From assembly GCF_024295805.1 (NCBI RefSeq), contig NZ_JANCLX010000037.1, forward strand, positions 30,656 to 94,655: a stretch of DNA of 64,000 nucleotides, in the 5' to 3' direction. Both the position numbers and the translations under genes were made by a program. This document shows, one piece after another, positions 46,101 to 55,067 of the stretch. How positions within the stretch are numbered: position 1 is the first letter of the stretch; every line of letters begins with the position of its first letter. This stretch comes from Streptomyces cucumeris (lineage in GTDB: Bacteria > Actinomycetota > Actinomycetes > Streptomycetales > Streptomycetaceae). Under the pieces are notes generated by a model. It did no database searches, had not been told where the DNA came from, and saw only the letters and a program-made list of their open reading frames with translations.

Positions 46101-49100
46101 ATCAGCGGCGAGTGGAAGGCGTGCGAGACGCGCAGCCGGGTGGTCTTGCGCCCCTCGGCGGCCAGCGCCGCGGCCACCTCGGTGACCACTTCCTCCACTC
46201 CGGAGATCACCACGGCCGTGGGGCCGTTGACGGCGGCGACGGAGACGGCCTCTTCGTGTCCGGCCAGGGCGGCCCGGACCTCGTCCTCGTTCGCCTGTAC
46301 GGCCACCATGGCACCGCCGCGCGGCAGCGCGCCCATCAGGCGTCCGCGCGCGGTGACCAGACGGGCCGCGTCGGCCAGCGAGAACACGCCCGCCACATGT
46401 GCGGCGGCCAGTTCGCCGATGGAGTGTCCTACGAGCACGGCGGGTTCGACACCGAGGGAGGTCAGCAGCCGGTAGGCGGCCACCTCGAAGGCGAACAGCG
46501 CGGGCTGGGTCATCGCGGTCTCGTCCAGCAGCCCGGCCTCCGCGGAGCCGGGTTCGGCCGAGACGATCTCGTCGACCGGCCGCTCCAGCAAGGGGTCGAG
46601 CGCGGCGCAGACCTCACGCCAGGCGTCGGCGAACGCGGGGAAGGCCGCGATGAGTTCCCGGCTCATCCCCAGGCGCTGGCTGCCCTGTCCGGAGAACAGG
46701 ACGCCGACGGTGGGCGGGGCCGAGGCATGGCCGGTGACCACACCGGACTCCCGCTGCCCCCGCGCCAGCGCCTCCAGCCCGCCGAGCAGTTCCTCCCGGC
46801 CGGTGCCGATGACCACGGCGCGGTGGTCGAAGGCGGAGCGCCGGGTGGCCAGGGACACGGCCACGTCGGCCGGGTGCGCCGCGGGGTCCCCGGCGAGCGC
46901 GTCGGCCAGTTTGCGGGCCTGTCCGGCCAGCGCCTTGGCGCTGTGTGCCGACACCGGCCACACCGTGGCGCCGCGCGGCGCGGTGGCGGGCGGCGCGACG
47001 GGCCCGGCCGGATCGCCCTGCTCGATGATCACGTGCGCGTTGGTGCCGCTGATGCCGAACGAGGAGACCCCGGCGCGCCGGGGGCGGTCCGCCTCCGGCC
47101 AGTCACGCCGTTCGGCCAGCAGCCGTACGGCGCCGGAGGTCCAGTCGACGCGGCTGGAGGGCACCTCGGCGTGGAGCGTCCTGGGCAGGACGCCCTCGCG
47201 CATCGCCATGATCATCTTGATCACGCCCGCGACACCCGCGGCGGCCTGGGTGTGTCCGATGTTGGACTTCAACGACCCCAGCCACAGCGGGTCCTGGCGG
47301 TCCCGGCCATAGACCGACAGCAGCGCCTGGGCCTCGATCGGGTCACCCAGACCGGTGCCGGTGCCATGTGCCTCCACCGCGTCCACCTCGGCCGGGGACA
47401 GCGCCGCCGAGGCGAGGGCCTGGCGGATCACCCGTTCCTGGGAGGGGCCGTTGGGGGCGGTGAGGCCGTTGCTCTCGCCGTCCTGGTTGATCGCGCTGCC
47501 GCGCAGCACGGCCAGGACACGGCGGCCATGACGGCGTGCGTCGGACAGCCGCTCCAGCACCAGCACACCGACGCCCTCGGACCAGCCGGTGCCGTCGGCG
47601 TCGTCGGAGAACGCCTTGCAGCGGCCGTCGGCGGCCAGTCCGCCCTGCCGGGCGAACTCGACGAACATCCCCGGAGTGGACATCACGGTGACGCCGCCCG
47701 CCAGGGCGAGCGAGCAGTCACCGGAGCGCAGCGCCTGGGCGGCCAGGTGCACGGCCACCAGGGAGGAGGAGCAGGCGGTGTCGACGGTGACGGCCGGCCC
47801 CTCCAGTCCGAGGGAGTAGGCGATCCGGCCGGACACCACACTGCCGGAGCCACCGGTCAGGGCGTGGCCCGCGAGGTTGCCGGACACCTCCTGGAGGCGC
47901 GGCAGATAGTCCTGGGCCATGGCGCCCATGTACACCGCGGTGGCGGTGCGGCGCAGGGTGGCGGGGTCCTGGCCCGCGTGCTCCAGCGCCTCCCACACGG
48001 CTTCCAGGGCGAGCCGCTGCTGCGGGTCCATGGCGAGGGCCTCACGCGGGCTGATGCGGAAGAAGCCCGCGTCGAAGTCGGCCGCGCCGTCCAGGAATCC
48101 ACCGGCGGGAGCGAAGTCGGCGTCCACCTCGACCTGCCAGCCCCGGTCCTCGGGGAAGCCGGTGATGGCGTCGACCCCGTCGGCGACCAGCCGCCACAGG
48201 TCCTCGGAGGTGGTCACACCTCCGGGCAGCCGGCAGCTCATGCCGACGATGGCGATCGGGTCGTCGTCCGCGGCGGCGCCGGGAACGGCTCCCGCGGCGA
48301 ACGGGTCCTCGCCCGGTCCGGTGAACTGCTCACGCAGATGGCGGACCACCGCCGCGGGGGTCGGGTGGTCATAGGCCAGTGAGGCGGGCATCTGCAGACC
48401 GGTCGCGGTGTTGAGCCGGTCGCGCAGTTGCACGGCGGTCACCGAGTCGAAACCGAGCTCCTTGAAGGTGTTGTCGGTGCCCATCCGCGCGGTGTCGGCG
48501 TGGCCGAGCAGCACCGCCGCCTCACCGCGCACCAGCGTCCACAGCTCCTGCTCGGACATCCCGGTGGGAGCCGGGGCGGTCCCGGCCGCGGGCACCGCGG
48601 CGGCGACCGGCCGTGCGGTGGGCTCCACGGCGGTGGCCCCGTCGACCCAGTGGGTCTCCCGCTGGAAGGCGTAGGTCGGCAGCGGCACCCGCCGGGCCCC
48701 GGTGAACACCCCGCGCCAGTCCAGGTCGACACCGCGGCTGTACAGCTCGGCCATGGACAGCAGCAGACGGTGCGTCTCGTCCTCGTTGCGGCGCAGCGTG
48801 GGCTGTACAACGGCGGAGCCGACGGTGGCCGCGGCGTGCATGGTCAGCACCGGATGCGGGCTGACCTCCACGAACACCCCGTAGCCGTCATCGGACAGGG
48901 CCTGGACGGTGTCGGCGAAGCGCACCGGCTCGCGCAGGTTCCGGTACCAGTACTCGGCGTCCAGCGTGGCGGGGTCGACGCGTCCGGCGACGACGGTGGA
49001 GTAGAACGCGACACCGGTGTCGGTGGTGGCGGCGCCCGCCACTCCGTCGAGCACCTCGTCCCGGATCGACTCCACGTGGTCGCAGTGGGAGGCGTAGTCG

Positions 49101-51301
49101 ACGGGGACGACACGGGCGCGGATGTCCCGGGCCTGGCAGTCGGCGACGGCGGCGCGGACCCCGTCGGGGTCGCCGGAGATCACCACGGTGCCGGGCGAGT
49201 TCACGGCGCCGATGGAGACCCGCGACTGGTCGACCTGGTCGGCAGGCAGGTCCAGAACGGCCATCAGGCCCCGCCCGGACAGCTTCTCGGTGATGATCCG
49301 CGCACGGGCGACGATCAGGCGGATGCCGTCGGCCAGCGAGAGGATGCCCGCCGCGGTGGCGGCGGCGATCTCGCCCTGGGAGTGGCCGATCACCGCGTCC
49401 GGCTCCAGACCCGCCGCACGCCACACCTCGGCCAGCGAGACCATGACCGCGAACAGCGCGGGCTGGACGACGTCCATGCGGGTCAGGGCGTCCTCGTCGC
49501 CGAGCACCTCGCGCAGCGAATAGCCGCCGAACTCCCGCAGCAGCGCCTCGCACTCGTCCATCCGGGCGGCGAACACCTCGTTGGCGTCCCACAGGCCCTT
49601 GGCCATACCGACCCAGTGGGCACCCTGGCCGGAGAACACCCACACCACACGGCCGCCCTCGGCGGCGGTGCCGGTGACCACCCGCGGCGAGGGTGTGCCC
49701 TCGGCCAGCGCGGCCAGGCCGTCGAGCAGTTCCGCCCGGTCGGCGGCGAGGACCACGCCCCGGCTCTTGAGCGAGGAGCGGGTGGTGGCCGTGGAGAAGC
49801 CCACGTCCAGCGGGCGCAGCGCGGTGTCCTCGGCGACCCAGTCGTGCAGCCGCCGGGCCTGGGCGCGCAGCGCCCGCGGGGTGCGGGCGGACACCAGCAC
49901 CGGGACCGGGGTGCCGGTCCCGGCGGGCTCCCCGGCCCGCGGCGCGGGTTCCGGGTCGGGCGCGGGCTCCGGATCGGGCGCGGGCTCCGGATCGGGCGCG
50001 GGCTCCGGATCGGGCGCGGCGACGACGAGGTGGCAGTTGGTGCCGCCGATACCGAAGGAGCTGACACCGGCCAGCCGGGGCTCGTCGGGCCACGGCGCGG
50101 CGTCGGCGTTGACCCGCAGCTTCCACTCGTCCAGCGGGATGTCCGGGTTCGGACTGCGGTAGTTGAGGCTGGCGGGCAGCACACCGTGGCGCACCGAGAG
50201 CGCGACCTTGATGAGGCCGAGCACACCCGCGGCGGCGTCCAGATGGCCGATGTTGGTCTTCACCGATCCGACCAGCAGGGGTCGTCCGGAGTCACGGCCC
50301 TCGCCGAACACGGCGGCCAGGGCGCTCGCCTCGACGGGGTCACCCGCCCGGGTGCCGGTGCCGTGCAGTTCGACGTAGCCCACCCGCTCGGGGGCGACTC
50401 CGGCGGCCCGGTAGGCCCCGCGCAGCAGGGCCCCCTGCGCCTCGGCGCTGGGCACGGTGAGCGCGCCGAGGCCGTCGTGGTTGACGGCGCCGCCGAGCAG
50501 GACGCAGTACACCTGGTCGCCGTCGGCCACCGCGTCGGCCAGGCGCTTGAGGACGACCACGCCCGCGCCCTCGCCACGGACGAAGCCATTGGCGCGGGCG
50601 TCGAAGGTGTGGCTGAGGCAGTCCGGCGAGAGCGCCCCGGAGCGGGCGAAGGCGATGGTGCTCTCCGGCACCAGGTTCAGATGCACACCGCCCGCCAGGG
50701 CCGTGCGCGCGGCTCCCGACCGCAGGCTCTCGCACGCCATGTGCACCGCGACGAGGGAGGAGGACTGCGCGGTGTCCACCGTCAGACTCGGTCCGTGCAG
50801 GCCGAGTTGGTGGGACACCCGGTTGGCGATCAGACCGCGGCTGAGCCCGGCGATCGAATGGTGGGTCAGCGCGTCACCGCCGTGCCGGTGCACCAGGGAG
50901 GCGTAGTCGTCGCCGGTGGCGCCCAGGAACACCGCGGTGGCGCTGGAGCGCAGGCTCTCGGGCGGGAGGAAGGCGTCTTCCAGCGCCTCCCAGCCCAGTT
51001 CGAGCACCATGCGCTGGCGCGGGTCCATCACCGCGGCCTCTCTCGGGGAGATCCCGAAGAAGTCCGCGTCGAAGTCGGCGACGCGGTCCACGAAACCGCC
51101 CCGTGGGTGCCGCGCCAGCTCGGCGATCCCGGTCGGCCACCGGTCGGCCGGTCCGTCCGTGATCGCGTGCTCCCCCGCTTCCAGCAGCTTCCAGAAGGAG
51201 CGCACATCCTCGGCACCGGGAACCCGGCACGACATTCCAATGACGGCGATGGCATCGGGACCCACACCGGTGAGCCCCTGCCCGCACTCGTTCACGCCCA
51301 T
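43109..51301 (-). CDS. Type I PKS: KSQ-AT-ACP loading module and KS-AT-DH-KR-ACP module 1
   Basis: The product is 2730 residues from ATG 51301, preceded by GGAG. The loading KS (residues 16-425) has VDTAQSSSL with Gln179 in place of the active Cys, so it is a decarboxylating KSQ. The loading AT (about 548-840) has GHSQGE and YASH, typical of methylmalonyl-CoA. ACP1 carries Ser953 in LGFDS. Module 1 has a KS with Cys1177 and an AT with Ser1627 (GHSIGE) and HAFH, typical of malonyl-CoA. Its DH has His1935 (HAIYGHAVFP) and Asp2100 (FDAALH). No ER is present. The KR has TGATGGLG, an LDD motif (B type) and Tyr2480, and ACP2 carries Ser2647. The acidic tail resembles a docking domain. Four 18-bp repeats encode a PDPEPA linker near 50000. 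Propionyl starter followed by an unsaturated two-carbon extension is predicted. Confidence 0.95.
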   Translation of the reverse strand: MGVNECGQGLTGVGPDAIAVIGMSCRVPGAEDVRSFWKLLEAGEHAITDGPADRWPTGIAELARHPRGGFVDRVADFDADFFGISPREAAVMDPRQRMVLELGWEALEDAFLPPESLRSSATAVFLGATGDDYASLVHRHGGDALTHHSIAGLSRGLIANRVSHQLGLHGPSLTVDTAQSSSLVAVHMACESLRSGAARTALAGGVHLNLVPESTIAFARSGALSPDCLSHTFDARANGFVRGEGAGVVVLKRLADAVADGDQVYCVLLGGAVNHDGLGALTVPSAEAQGALLRGAYRAAGVAPERVGYVELHGTGTRAGDPVEASALAAVFGEGRDSGRPLLVGSVKTNIGHLDAAAGVLGLIKVALSVRHGVLPASLNYRSPNPDIPLDEWKLRVNADAAPWPDEPRLAGVSSFGIGGTNCHLVVAAPDPEPAPDPEPAPDPEPAPDPEPAPRAGEPAGTGTPVPVLVSARTPRALRAQARRLHDWVAEDTALRPLDVGFSTATTRSSLKSRGVVLAADRAELLDGLAALAEGTPSPRVVTGTAAEGGRVVWVFSGQGAHWVGMAKGLWDANEVFAARMDECEALLREFGGYSLREVLGDEDALTRMDVVQPALFAVMVSLAEVWRAAGLEPDAVIGHSQGEIAAATAAGILSLADGIRLIVARARIITEKLSGRGLMAVLDLPADQVDQSRVSIGAVNSPGTVVISGDPDGVRAAVADCQARDIRARVVPVDYASHCDHVESIRDEVLDGVAGAATTDTGVAFYSTVVAGRVDPATLDAEYWYRNLREPVRFADTVQALSDDGYGVFVEVSPHPVLTMHAAATVGSAVVQPTLRRNEDETHRLLLSMAELYSRGVDLDWRGVFTGARRVPLPTYAFQRETHWVDGATAVEPTARPVAAAVPAAGTAPAPTGMSEQELWTLVRGEAAVLLGHADTARMGTDNTFKELGFDSVTAVQLRDRLNTATGLQMPASLAYDHPTPAAVVRHLREQFTGPGEDPFAAGAVPGAAADDDPIAIVGMSCRLPGGVTTSEDLWRLVADGVDAITGFPEDRGWQVEVDADFAPAGGFLDGAADFDAGFFRISPREALAMDPQQRLALEAVWEALEHAGQDPATLRRTATAVYMGAMAQDYLPRLQEVSGNLAGHALTGGSGSVVSGRIAYSLGLEGPAVTVDTACSSSLVAVHLAAQALRSGDCSLALAGGVTVMSTPGMFVEFARQGGLAADGRCKAFSDDADGTGWSEGVGVLVLERLSDARRHGRRVLAVLRGSAINQDGESNGLTAPNGPSQERVIRQALASAALSPAEVDAVEAHGTGTGLGDPIEAQALLSVYGRDRQDPLWLGSLKSNIGHTQAAAGVAGVIKMIMAMREGVLPRTLHAEVPSSRVDWTSGAVRLLAERRDWPEADRPRRAGVSSFGISGTNAHVIIEQGDPAGPVAPPATAPRGATVWPVSAHSAKALAGQARKLADALAGDPAAHPADVAVSLATRRSAFDHRAVVIGTGREELLGGLEALARGQRESGVVTGHASAPPTVGVLFSGQGSQRLGMSRELIAAFPAFADAWREVCAALDPLLERPVDEIVSAEPGSAEAGLLDETAMTQPALFAFEVAAYRLLTSLGVEPAVLVGHSIGELAAAHVAGVFSLADAARLVTARGRLMGALPRGGAMVAVQANEDEVRAALAGHEEAVSVAAVNGPTAVVISGVEEVVTEVAAALAAEGRKTTRLRVSHAFHSPLMDPMLDEFRTVAESVAYAPAHTAVVSNVTGAIAEPGELEQPAYWVRHVRDAVRFADGVAAAVKAGAEALVEVGPDGVLSAMAAESLTDANLTAIPLVRKGRPEARAAAEGLARMHTAGVPVDWRAYLDAVGVQGSPVDLPTYAFDHQRYWAQSGKPRGDLAGAGLQPVGHPFLSAATELAVGDQVAFSGRIDLATEPWLTDHAIYGHAVFPGAAVVEMALRAIEGTDCHALEELTLQAPLTFADGAVQVQVVVGEAEQKTGRRPIGVYSRPASGVSSAWIRHAAGQVVPKAPARTAAEAVWPPQDAEPVDVSGFYPELVDRGYGYGPAFQGLHTLWRLGDEVYGEVRLPDHVPHATGGFAVHPALFDAALHPLLSLIVSDDPSHTVLPYSWSGVTCHAPGGSRLRVRVARISDTEVSLAITGADGAPVLTVESLALMPASADQLSRGSLADSLFALRWAPAEQTPQGPAVTADIAHIGTEGAGEAPAAARASAHTALELVQRRLEAPHDRPLAVVTTGAVAVLPGETPDLTLAPVWGLVRSAQTEHADQFVLVDTDGSEESRRALETLDARAPQVALRRGRTYVPRLVSSHAATTTRQSWDPDGTVLLTGATGGLGALLARHLVTEHGVRNLLLLSRSGAAGPAAELTGLGANVTHAACDVSDAAALAEQLARIPREAPLTAVVHMAGVLDDTTVELMTDERIDRVFAPKVDAAWHLHELTKDMDLSAFVLYSSVVGVVGNAGQANYAAANAFLDALAEHRAGAGLPALSLAWGPWELGMASTLGQADLARFRRHGMTPLTAARGTALFDAALAAEERLQLPVQIERAALWQDTVPALLRTLVQPALPAPAERPAAAEESGESPMAGRLALLAPEEQREELVALLLETAAVVLGYPSADDIDADMSFQEIGFDSLSGVEFRNQVKQDTGVHVPATVIYNYPTPAALAERLRELLFPEPEQTEADPVGLPDDELDGLDGLDEIDDLDIEALVQRANAE
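49941..50012. repeat. 18-bp tandem repeats encoding an (Ala-Pro-Asp-Pro-Glu-Pro) linker
   Basis: Four head-to-tail units of GGCGCGGGCTCCGGATCG begin at 49941, 49959, 49977 and 49995. The first differs by a few bases and the last three are identical. On the minus strand they encode repeated PDPEPA between the KSQ and the AT of the loading module, forming a stiff acidic linker. Repeat number probably varies by slippage without breaking the frame. Confidence 0.9.
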
Positions 51302-51436
51302 AGAGCTCCAGCCCTCTCTTACCCCTTTGACTGCACGATCCGCGAACGGGCCCCGTGGATACACTTCAGGACGTTTTTTCGCGGACACGGCGGCCGGGCG
51401 GCGGGCGGGGACGGGGTGTCCGCTCCCGCTCACACG

Positions 51437-51474
51437 CGATGTGGCCGCGCCGGGGATCCGGCGCGGCCACATCG
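51437..51474. terminator. Strong hairpin between DUF2867 gene and PKS gene
   Basis: CGATGTGGCCGCGCCG at 51437-51452 pairs perfectly with CGGCGCGGCCACATCG at 51459-51474, a 16-bp stem with a 6-nt loop. It lies 24 bp after the DUF2867 stop and 136 bp before the loading-PKS start, both on the minus strand. It should end or reduce read-through from the upstream operon, so the PKS probably has its own promoter in the 135-bp gap. I could not identify that promoter with confidence. Confidence 0.78.
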
Positions 51475-51497
51475 TTCAGGTGCTGGTCAGAGGGGTG

Positions 51498-52082
51498 TCA
51501 GCGGGGTGTGCTCGTATGCCAGGAGCGGCCGATCGCCTTGACCAGGGACGGCGTCACGAAGATGCGCCGGAAGGGCAGGATGGCGGGCATATACACCTTG
51601 CCGAGCAACCCCTTCTTGCGCACCAGCACGGCCATCTGCGCGTGGTGCCTGCCGTTCCCGTCGTCCACCCAGCCGATGTGCATCGCGGCGTGCACGGTCT
51701 TGTTGACGACCTCGGTGACCCATTCGTCGGAGGTCTGGAAGACCGACTTCATCGGCACGGTCTTCAGATCCGGGCCGCGCCGGCCGTTGAGCAGATCATC
51801 CGTCAGCCGGTCCCGCAGGGAGGGGTTGCGCGGGCCGACCCCGTGCTTCTCCTTGTCCCAGCCGAGCAGGGAACCGAGCCGCCAGCGGATGGCGAACAGC
51901 ACCTTGTACATCGGCGACGGCGCGAAATCGGACCCGTCACCGTCGAACTGCCGTACCAGCAGCGCCAGATCGTCCGGGCCCCCGGGGGTGTCCAGGTCCC
52001 ATACGTCCTCGACCTCGAAGTCCTTGATGAACTCGTGGACCCTCCACGGCCGCTCGGTGAACGCGGTGTTCGGGAGCCTCAT
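51498..52082 (-). CDS. DUF2867 domain-containing protein
   Basis: The 194-residue protein reads MRLPNTAFTERPWRVHEFIKDFEVEDVWDL at its start (shown here as a motif: RLPNTA, then RPWRVHE). It then has the family pattern GGPDDLALLVRQ, WRLGSLLGWDK and KTVHAAMHIGWV. DUF2867 proteins are uncharacterised. Many sit near oxidoreductases, and some are fused to SDR domains. ATG 52082 follows GGAGG by 5 nt; an ATG four codons upstream is disfavoured. It lies 102 bp after the P450 gene within the PKS cluster, so a tailoring or accessory role is possible. Confidence 0.8.
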   Translation of the reverse strand: MRLPNTAFTERPWRVHEFIKDFEVEDVWDLDTPGGPDDLALLVRQFDGDGSDFAPSPMYKVLFAIRWRLGSLLGWDKEKHGVGPRNPSLRDRLTDDLLNGRRGPDLKTVPMKSVFQTSDEWVTEVVNKTVHAAMHIGWVDDGNGRHHAQMAVLVRKKGLLGKVYMPAILPFRRIFVTPSLVKAIGRSWHTSTPR

Positions 52083-52184
52083 CCAAACCTCCATCTCATG
52101 TGCGGCGCGAGCGGACCAGCCGGGGTGTGAACCCCGGCCACGCGCGGCGGAACCAAACCTACCGGGGGCGCCGGCCCGCGGGGC

Positions 52185-53627
52185 TCAGCCCGCGCCGATT
52201 CCGGCCGTCGCCCTGCGCGGACGGAACACCATTCGGGCACCGTTCCGCGGGATGTTGACGACCGTTCGGCTGTGCGCCGACTCCGGTTTGGCATCGGCCC
52301 GCTCGACGTCACACGTGGTCAGGATCTCGGTCAGGGTGGCCTTGAGCTCCATGAGCGCGACCCGGTCGCCCAGGCAGCGGGTGTGACCGCCGCCGAACGG
52401 GATCCAGGTGTGCGAGGCGGGCTTGACGCCGAGGAAGCGCTCCGGCTTGAACTCATCCGGCTGCGGGTAGTTGTGCTCGTCCCGGTTGAGCAGGTAGGCG
52501 CTGGCCCACAGCCGGTCGCCGGGCTGGTAGCGCACCCCGCCGATCTCGATCGGCTTGACCACCTCGCGGGGGACGATCTGCTGGATCGGCGGGCCGAGCC
52601 GCAGCACCTCGTGCACCACGGCGGTCAGGTACTTGTCACCCGCGCCCTCCGCCATCTCCTCACGCAGCCGCTCCACCACATGGGGAGCGTGGGTGAGGTA
52701 CTCCATGGCCCAGCAGATGGCCGAGGCGGTGGTCTCGGTGCCGGCCAGGAACTGGGTCATGATCTCGTCGCGCATCTCGACCCGGCTGGGCTTGGTGCCG
52801 TCCGCGTTGGTGATGCCCAGCATCACGCCCAGCAGATCGTCACCGACCGCGCCGGAGCGCTCGCGCTGCTCGATGGCCGCGTCCACCATCGCGTGGACCC
52901 GGGCGCGGCGGGTGAGGAACTCGTTCACACCGTTGGGCCGGAACAGCCGCATGCGCTTCATCTTGCCGTCGGGGAGCATATGGAACGGCTTCATGGTCGA
53001 CGGGCGGGAGTTGAACTCCAGCATCTTCATCACCTCCTCGAACATCGCGTCCTCGTTCACCGGACGGTGCTCACCGAAGAGCACTTCGAGGATGACCTTG
53101 GTGGTGTAGTGGTGGGCGAAGCGGTGGACCGCGAAGGCCCGGTCGCGCGGCCAGGAGGCGACCGTCTCCTTGGCCAGCCGGTACACCTCCTTCTCCACAC
53201 GCTTGAGCGCGTCACCGCGGAAGCTGGGCATCACACTGCGCCGCCGCGCGGTGTGCTCCTCCTCGTCCAGCCAGGCCAGACCGTTCTGGCCGGTCCACTT
53301 CTCGATGGGGGTGTTGCTGGAACCGGTGTGCAGCACGTCCCGGGGCGCCAGGAACATCTGCTTGACGTCCTCCGGTGCCGAGATCACGTACAGCGGGACA
53401 CCGGGGATGATCGTCACGCGGAACCGGCTGCCGTGGGTGGCACGGGCCTTCTTCAGGAACGGCTCCGGACGGGCCCAGATGCTGAGCACCTGACGCATGC
53501 GCGCCATGTCCACGGCGGGCAGCGCGGTGGACGGGATGACCTCCTTCGGAGCCGGTGAGGAGTGGTCTATCGGGCACTTGCCCCCGGATGCGACCGCCGC
53601 GTCGTGAGCGTTGCTGGAGTGGTCCAT
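52185..53627 (-). CDS. Cytochrome P450
   Basis: The 480-residue P450 has the I-helix oxygen-binding motif FLAGTETTAS, the K-helix ExxR in VVHEVLRLGPP, and the heme loop FGGGHTRCLG with Cys418 as iron ligand. Its length and the N-terminal SVMPSFRGDALK region resemble the CYP110/CYP102-like bacterial class more than short 400-residue Streptomyces P450s. No redox partner is fused or adjacent. It sits between the MFS and DUF2867 genes in the PKS operon, so it likely oxidises the polyketide. The ATG at 53627 is 22 bp after the MFS stop. Confidence 0.93.
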   Translation of the reverse strand: MDHSSNAHDAAVASGGKCPIDHSSPAPKEVIPSTALPAVDMARMRQVLSIWARPEPFLKKARATHGSRFRVTIIPGVPLYVISAPEDVKQMFLAPRDVLHTGSSNTPIEKWTGQNGLAWLDEEEHTARRRSVMPSFRGDALKRVEKEVYRLAKETVASWPRDRAFAVHRFAHHYTTKVILEVLFGEHRPVNEDAMFEEVMKMLEFNSRPSTMKPFHMLPDGKMKRMRLFRPNGVNEFLTRRARVHAMVDAAIEQRERSGAVGDDLLGVMLGITNADGTKPSRVEMRDEIMTQFLAGTETTASAICWAMEYLTHAPHVVERLREEMAEGAGDKYLTAVVHEVLRLGPPIQQIVPREVVKPIEIGGVRYQPGDRLWASAYLLNRDEHNYPQPDEFKPERFLGVKPASHTWIPFGGGHTRCLGDRVALMELKATLTEILTTCDVERADAKPESAHSRTVVNIPRNGARMVFRPRRATAGIGAG

Positions 53628-53648
53628 TTCGCTGGTTACCTTGCTTCC

Positions 53649-55067
53649 TTATCTCGTTGCCGCTTGGGTCACGTGCGCTGACTGGTTGCCGCCGCCCGTG
53701 CCGGGCGGGGCGGACGGTCTCACCGGGCCGATCGCGAACAGGGCGAGCCCGCTGACGAGGCTGGCGCCGGTCATGATCATGAATGCGGTGCGGAAGTCGG
53801 AGAGGCCGGGCACACCGTCGAGCACGGACGCGATCACGGCGACACCGACGGCCATGCCGATCTGACGGGACATCGAGGACATCCCCGTGCCGGTGGCCAC
53901 GCGCTCCGGTGGCAGGGACAGGGTCGACGCCGCGGCCAGCGGCGGCAGGATGAGGCCGAAGCCGATACCGCCGATGATGGCACCGGGCAGGAAGTGGCCG
54001 GTGAAGTCCGGGGTGGCGTCCAGCGCGAACGTCCACCACAGGCCGCCCGCCGCGAAGAGCACACCGCCGGCCAGTCCGACCAGGTGCGCCCCGTAACGGA
54101 CCGCCAGGATACCGCTGGGCACGGCGAACACGGTGGCCGACAGCGGTCCCGGGGCGATCTCCAGGGCGCCGCGCAGCGTGGAATGCCGCCAGACCTGGGT
54201 CAGGAAGAGGATGGTGGACATGGCCATCGCCCCGACGCCCACGAAGAAGAAGCCGGTGGCGATGTTGCCCAGGGCCACGGGCCGGATCCTGAGGATGGCG
54301 GGTTCGATGACCGGCGCGGGATGACGCAGCCCACGGCGCACCGTATAGGCGAGGCCGACCGCCCCCGCCACCGACAGACCGATGACCTGGGCGCTGCCCC
54401 ACCCCCACACCTGTCCCTGGGAGATGGTGGCGACGACGGCGGCGACGGACGCCGCGAGCACCGCGATACCGAGCAGGTCCGGGACCGGTCCGGCCTCGGT
54501 GGCGGACCGGTGCAGCGACCAGCCGCCGATCAGCAGCGCCGCCGCCCCGAGGGGCAGGTTGACCACGAAGACCCAGCGCCAGTCGATCTCCGCCAGCAGT
54601 CCGCCGAGCGGCAGCGCGGCGGCGGAGCCGACACCGCCCACCGCGGTCCACAGCCCGATGGCGACACCCCGCCGCGACGGCGGGAACAGCCCGAGCAGCA
54701 GTCCCAGCGAACTGGGCGCCATCAGCGCGGCGCCCACGCCCTGGAGGGCCCGCGCGATCACGAGCACCTCCAGGTCGGGCGCGGCCGCGCAGGCCGCGGA
54801 CACGGCGGTGAACAGCCCGAGGCCCAGCAGGAAGACCCGCTTGCGCCCGGACCGGTCGGCCCAGCGGCCGCTGGGCAGCAGCAGCGCGGCGAAGGTGATC
54901 GCGTAGGCGCTCATCACCCATGACAGATCGGTGAGACTCGCCGACGAGAAGGACTCCTGCATGCTGGGGAAGGCGATGTTCACGATCAGCATGTCCACCG
55001 CGGAGATGAACACCCCGACCAGGACGACCGCGATGGACATCCCCCGGCGCAACGCGTCGCTCCTCAT
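53649..55067 (-). CDS. MFS transporter, DHA2-type (probable product exporter)
   Basis: The 472-residue protein has 14 predicted membrane helices with DHA2 motifs: SAVDMLIVNIAFPSMQ in helix 1, LLPSGRWADRSGRKRVFLLG (motif A), and SAAALPLGGLLAEIDWRWVFVVNLPLG (motif C). It probably exports the polyketide and gives self-resistance. The ATG at 55067 overlaps the TGA of the upstream PKS gene (ATGA), so it is translationally coupled. An in-frame GTG at 55079 lies inside the PKS and is less likely. Confidence 0.92.
   Translation of the reverse strand: MRSDALRRGMSIAVVLVGVFISAVDMLIVNIAFPSMQESFSSASLTDLSWVMSAYAITFAALLLPSGRWADRSGRKRVFLLGLGLFTAVSAACAAAPDLEVLVIARALQGVGAALMAPSSLGLLLGLFPPSRRGVAIGLWTAVGGVGSAAALPLGGLLAEIDWRWVFVVNLPLGAAALLIGGWSLHRSATEAGPVPDLLGIAVLAASVAAVVATISQGQVWGWGSAQVIGLSVAGAVGLAYTVRRGLRHPAPVIEPAILRIRPVALGNIATGFFFVGVGAMAMSTILFLTQVWRHSTLRGALEIAPGPLSATVFAVPSGILAVRYGAHLVGLAGGVLFAAGGLWWTFALDATPDFTGHFLPGAIIGGIGFGLILPPLAAASTLSLPPERVATGTGMSSMSRQIGMAVGVAVIASVLDGVPGLSDFRTAFMIMTGASLVSGLALFAIGPVRPSAPPGTGGGNQSAHVTQAATR

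Noticed and set aside
44912..51541. Two 1000+ codon plus-strand frames opposite the loading PKS
   Set aside because: Their Gly/His/Arg/Val-rich composition and exact mirroring of PKS codon positions mark them as antisense shadows.
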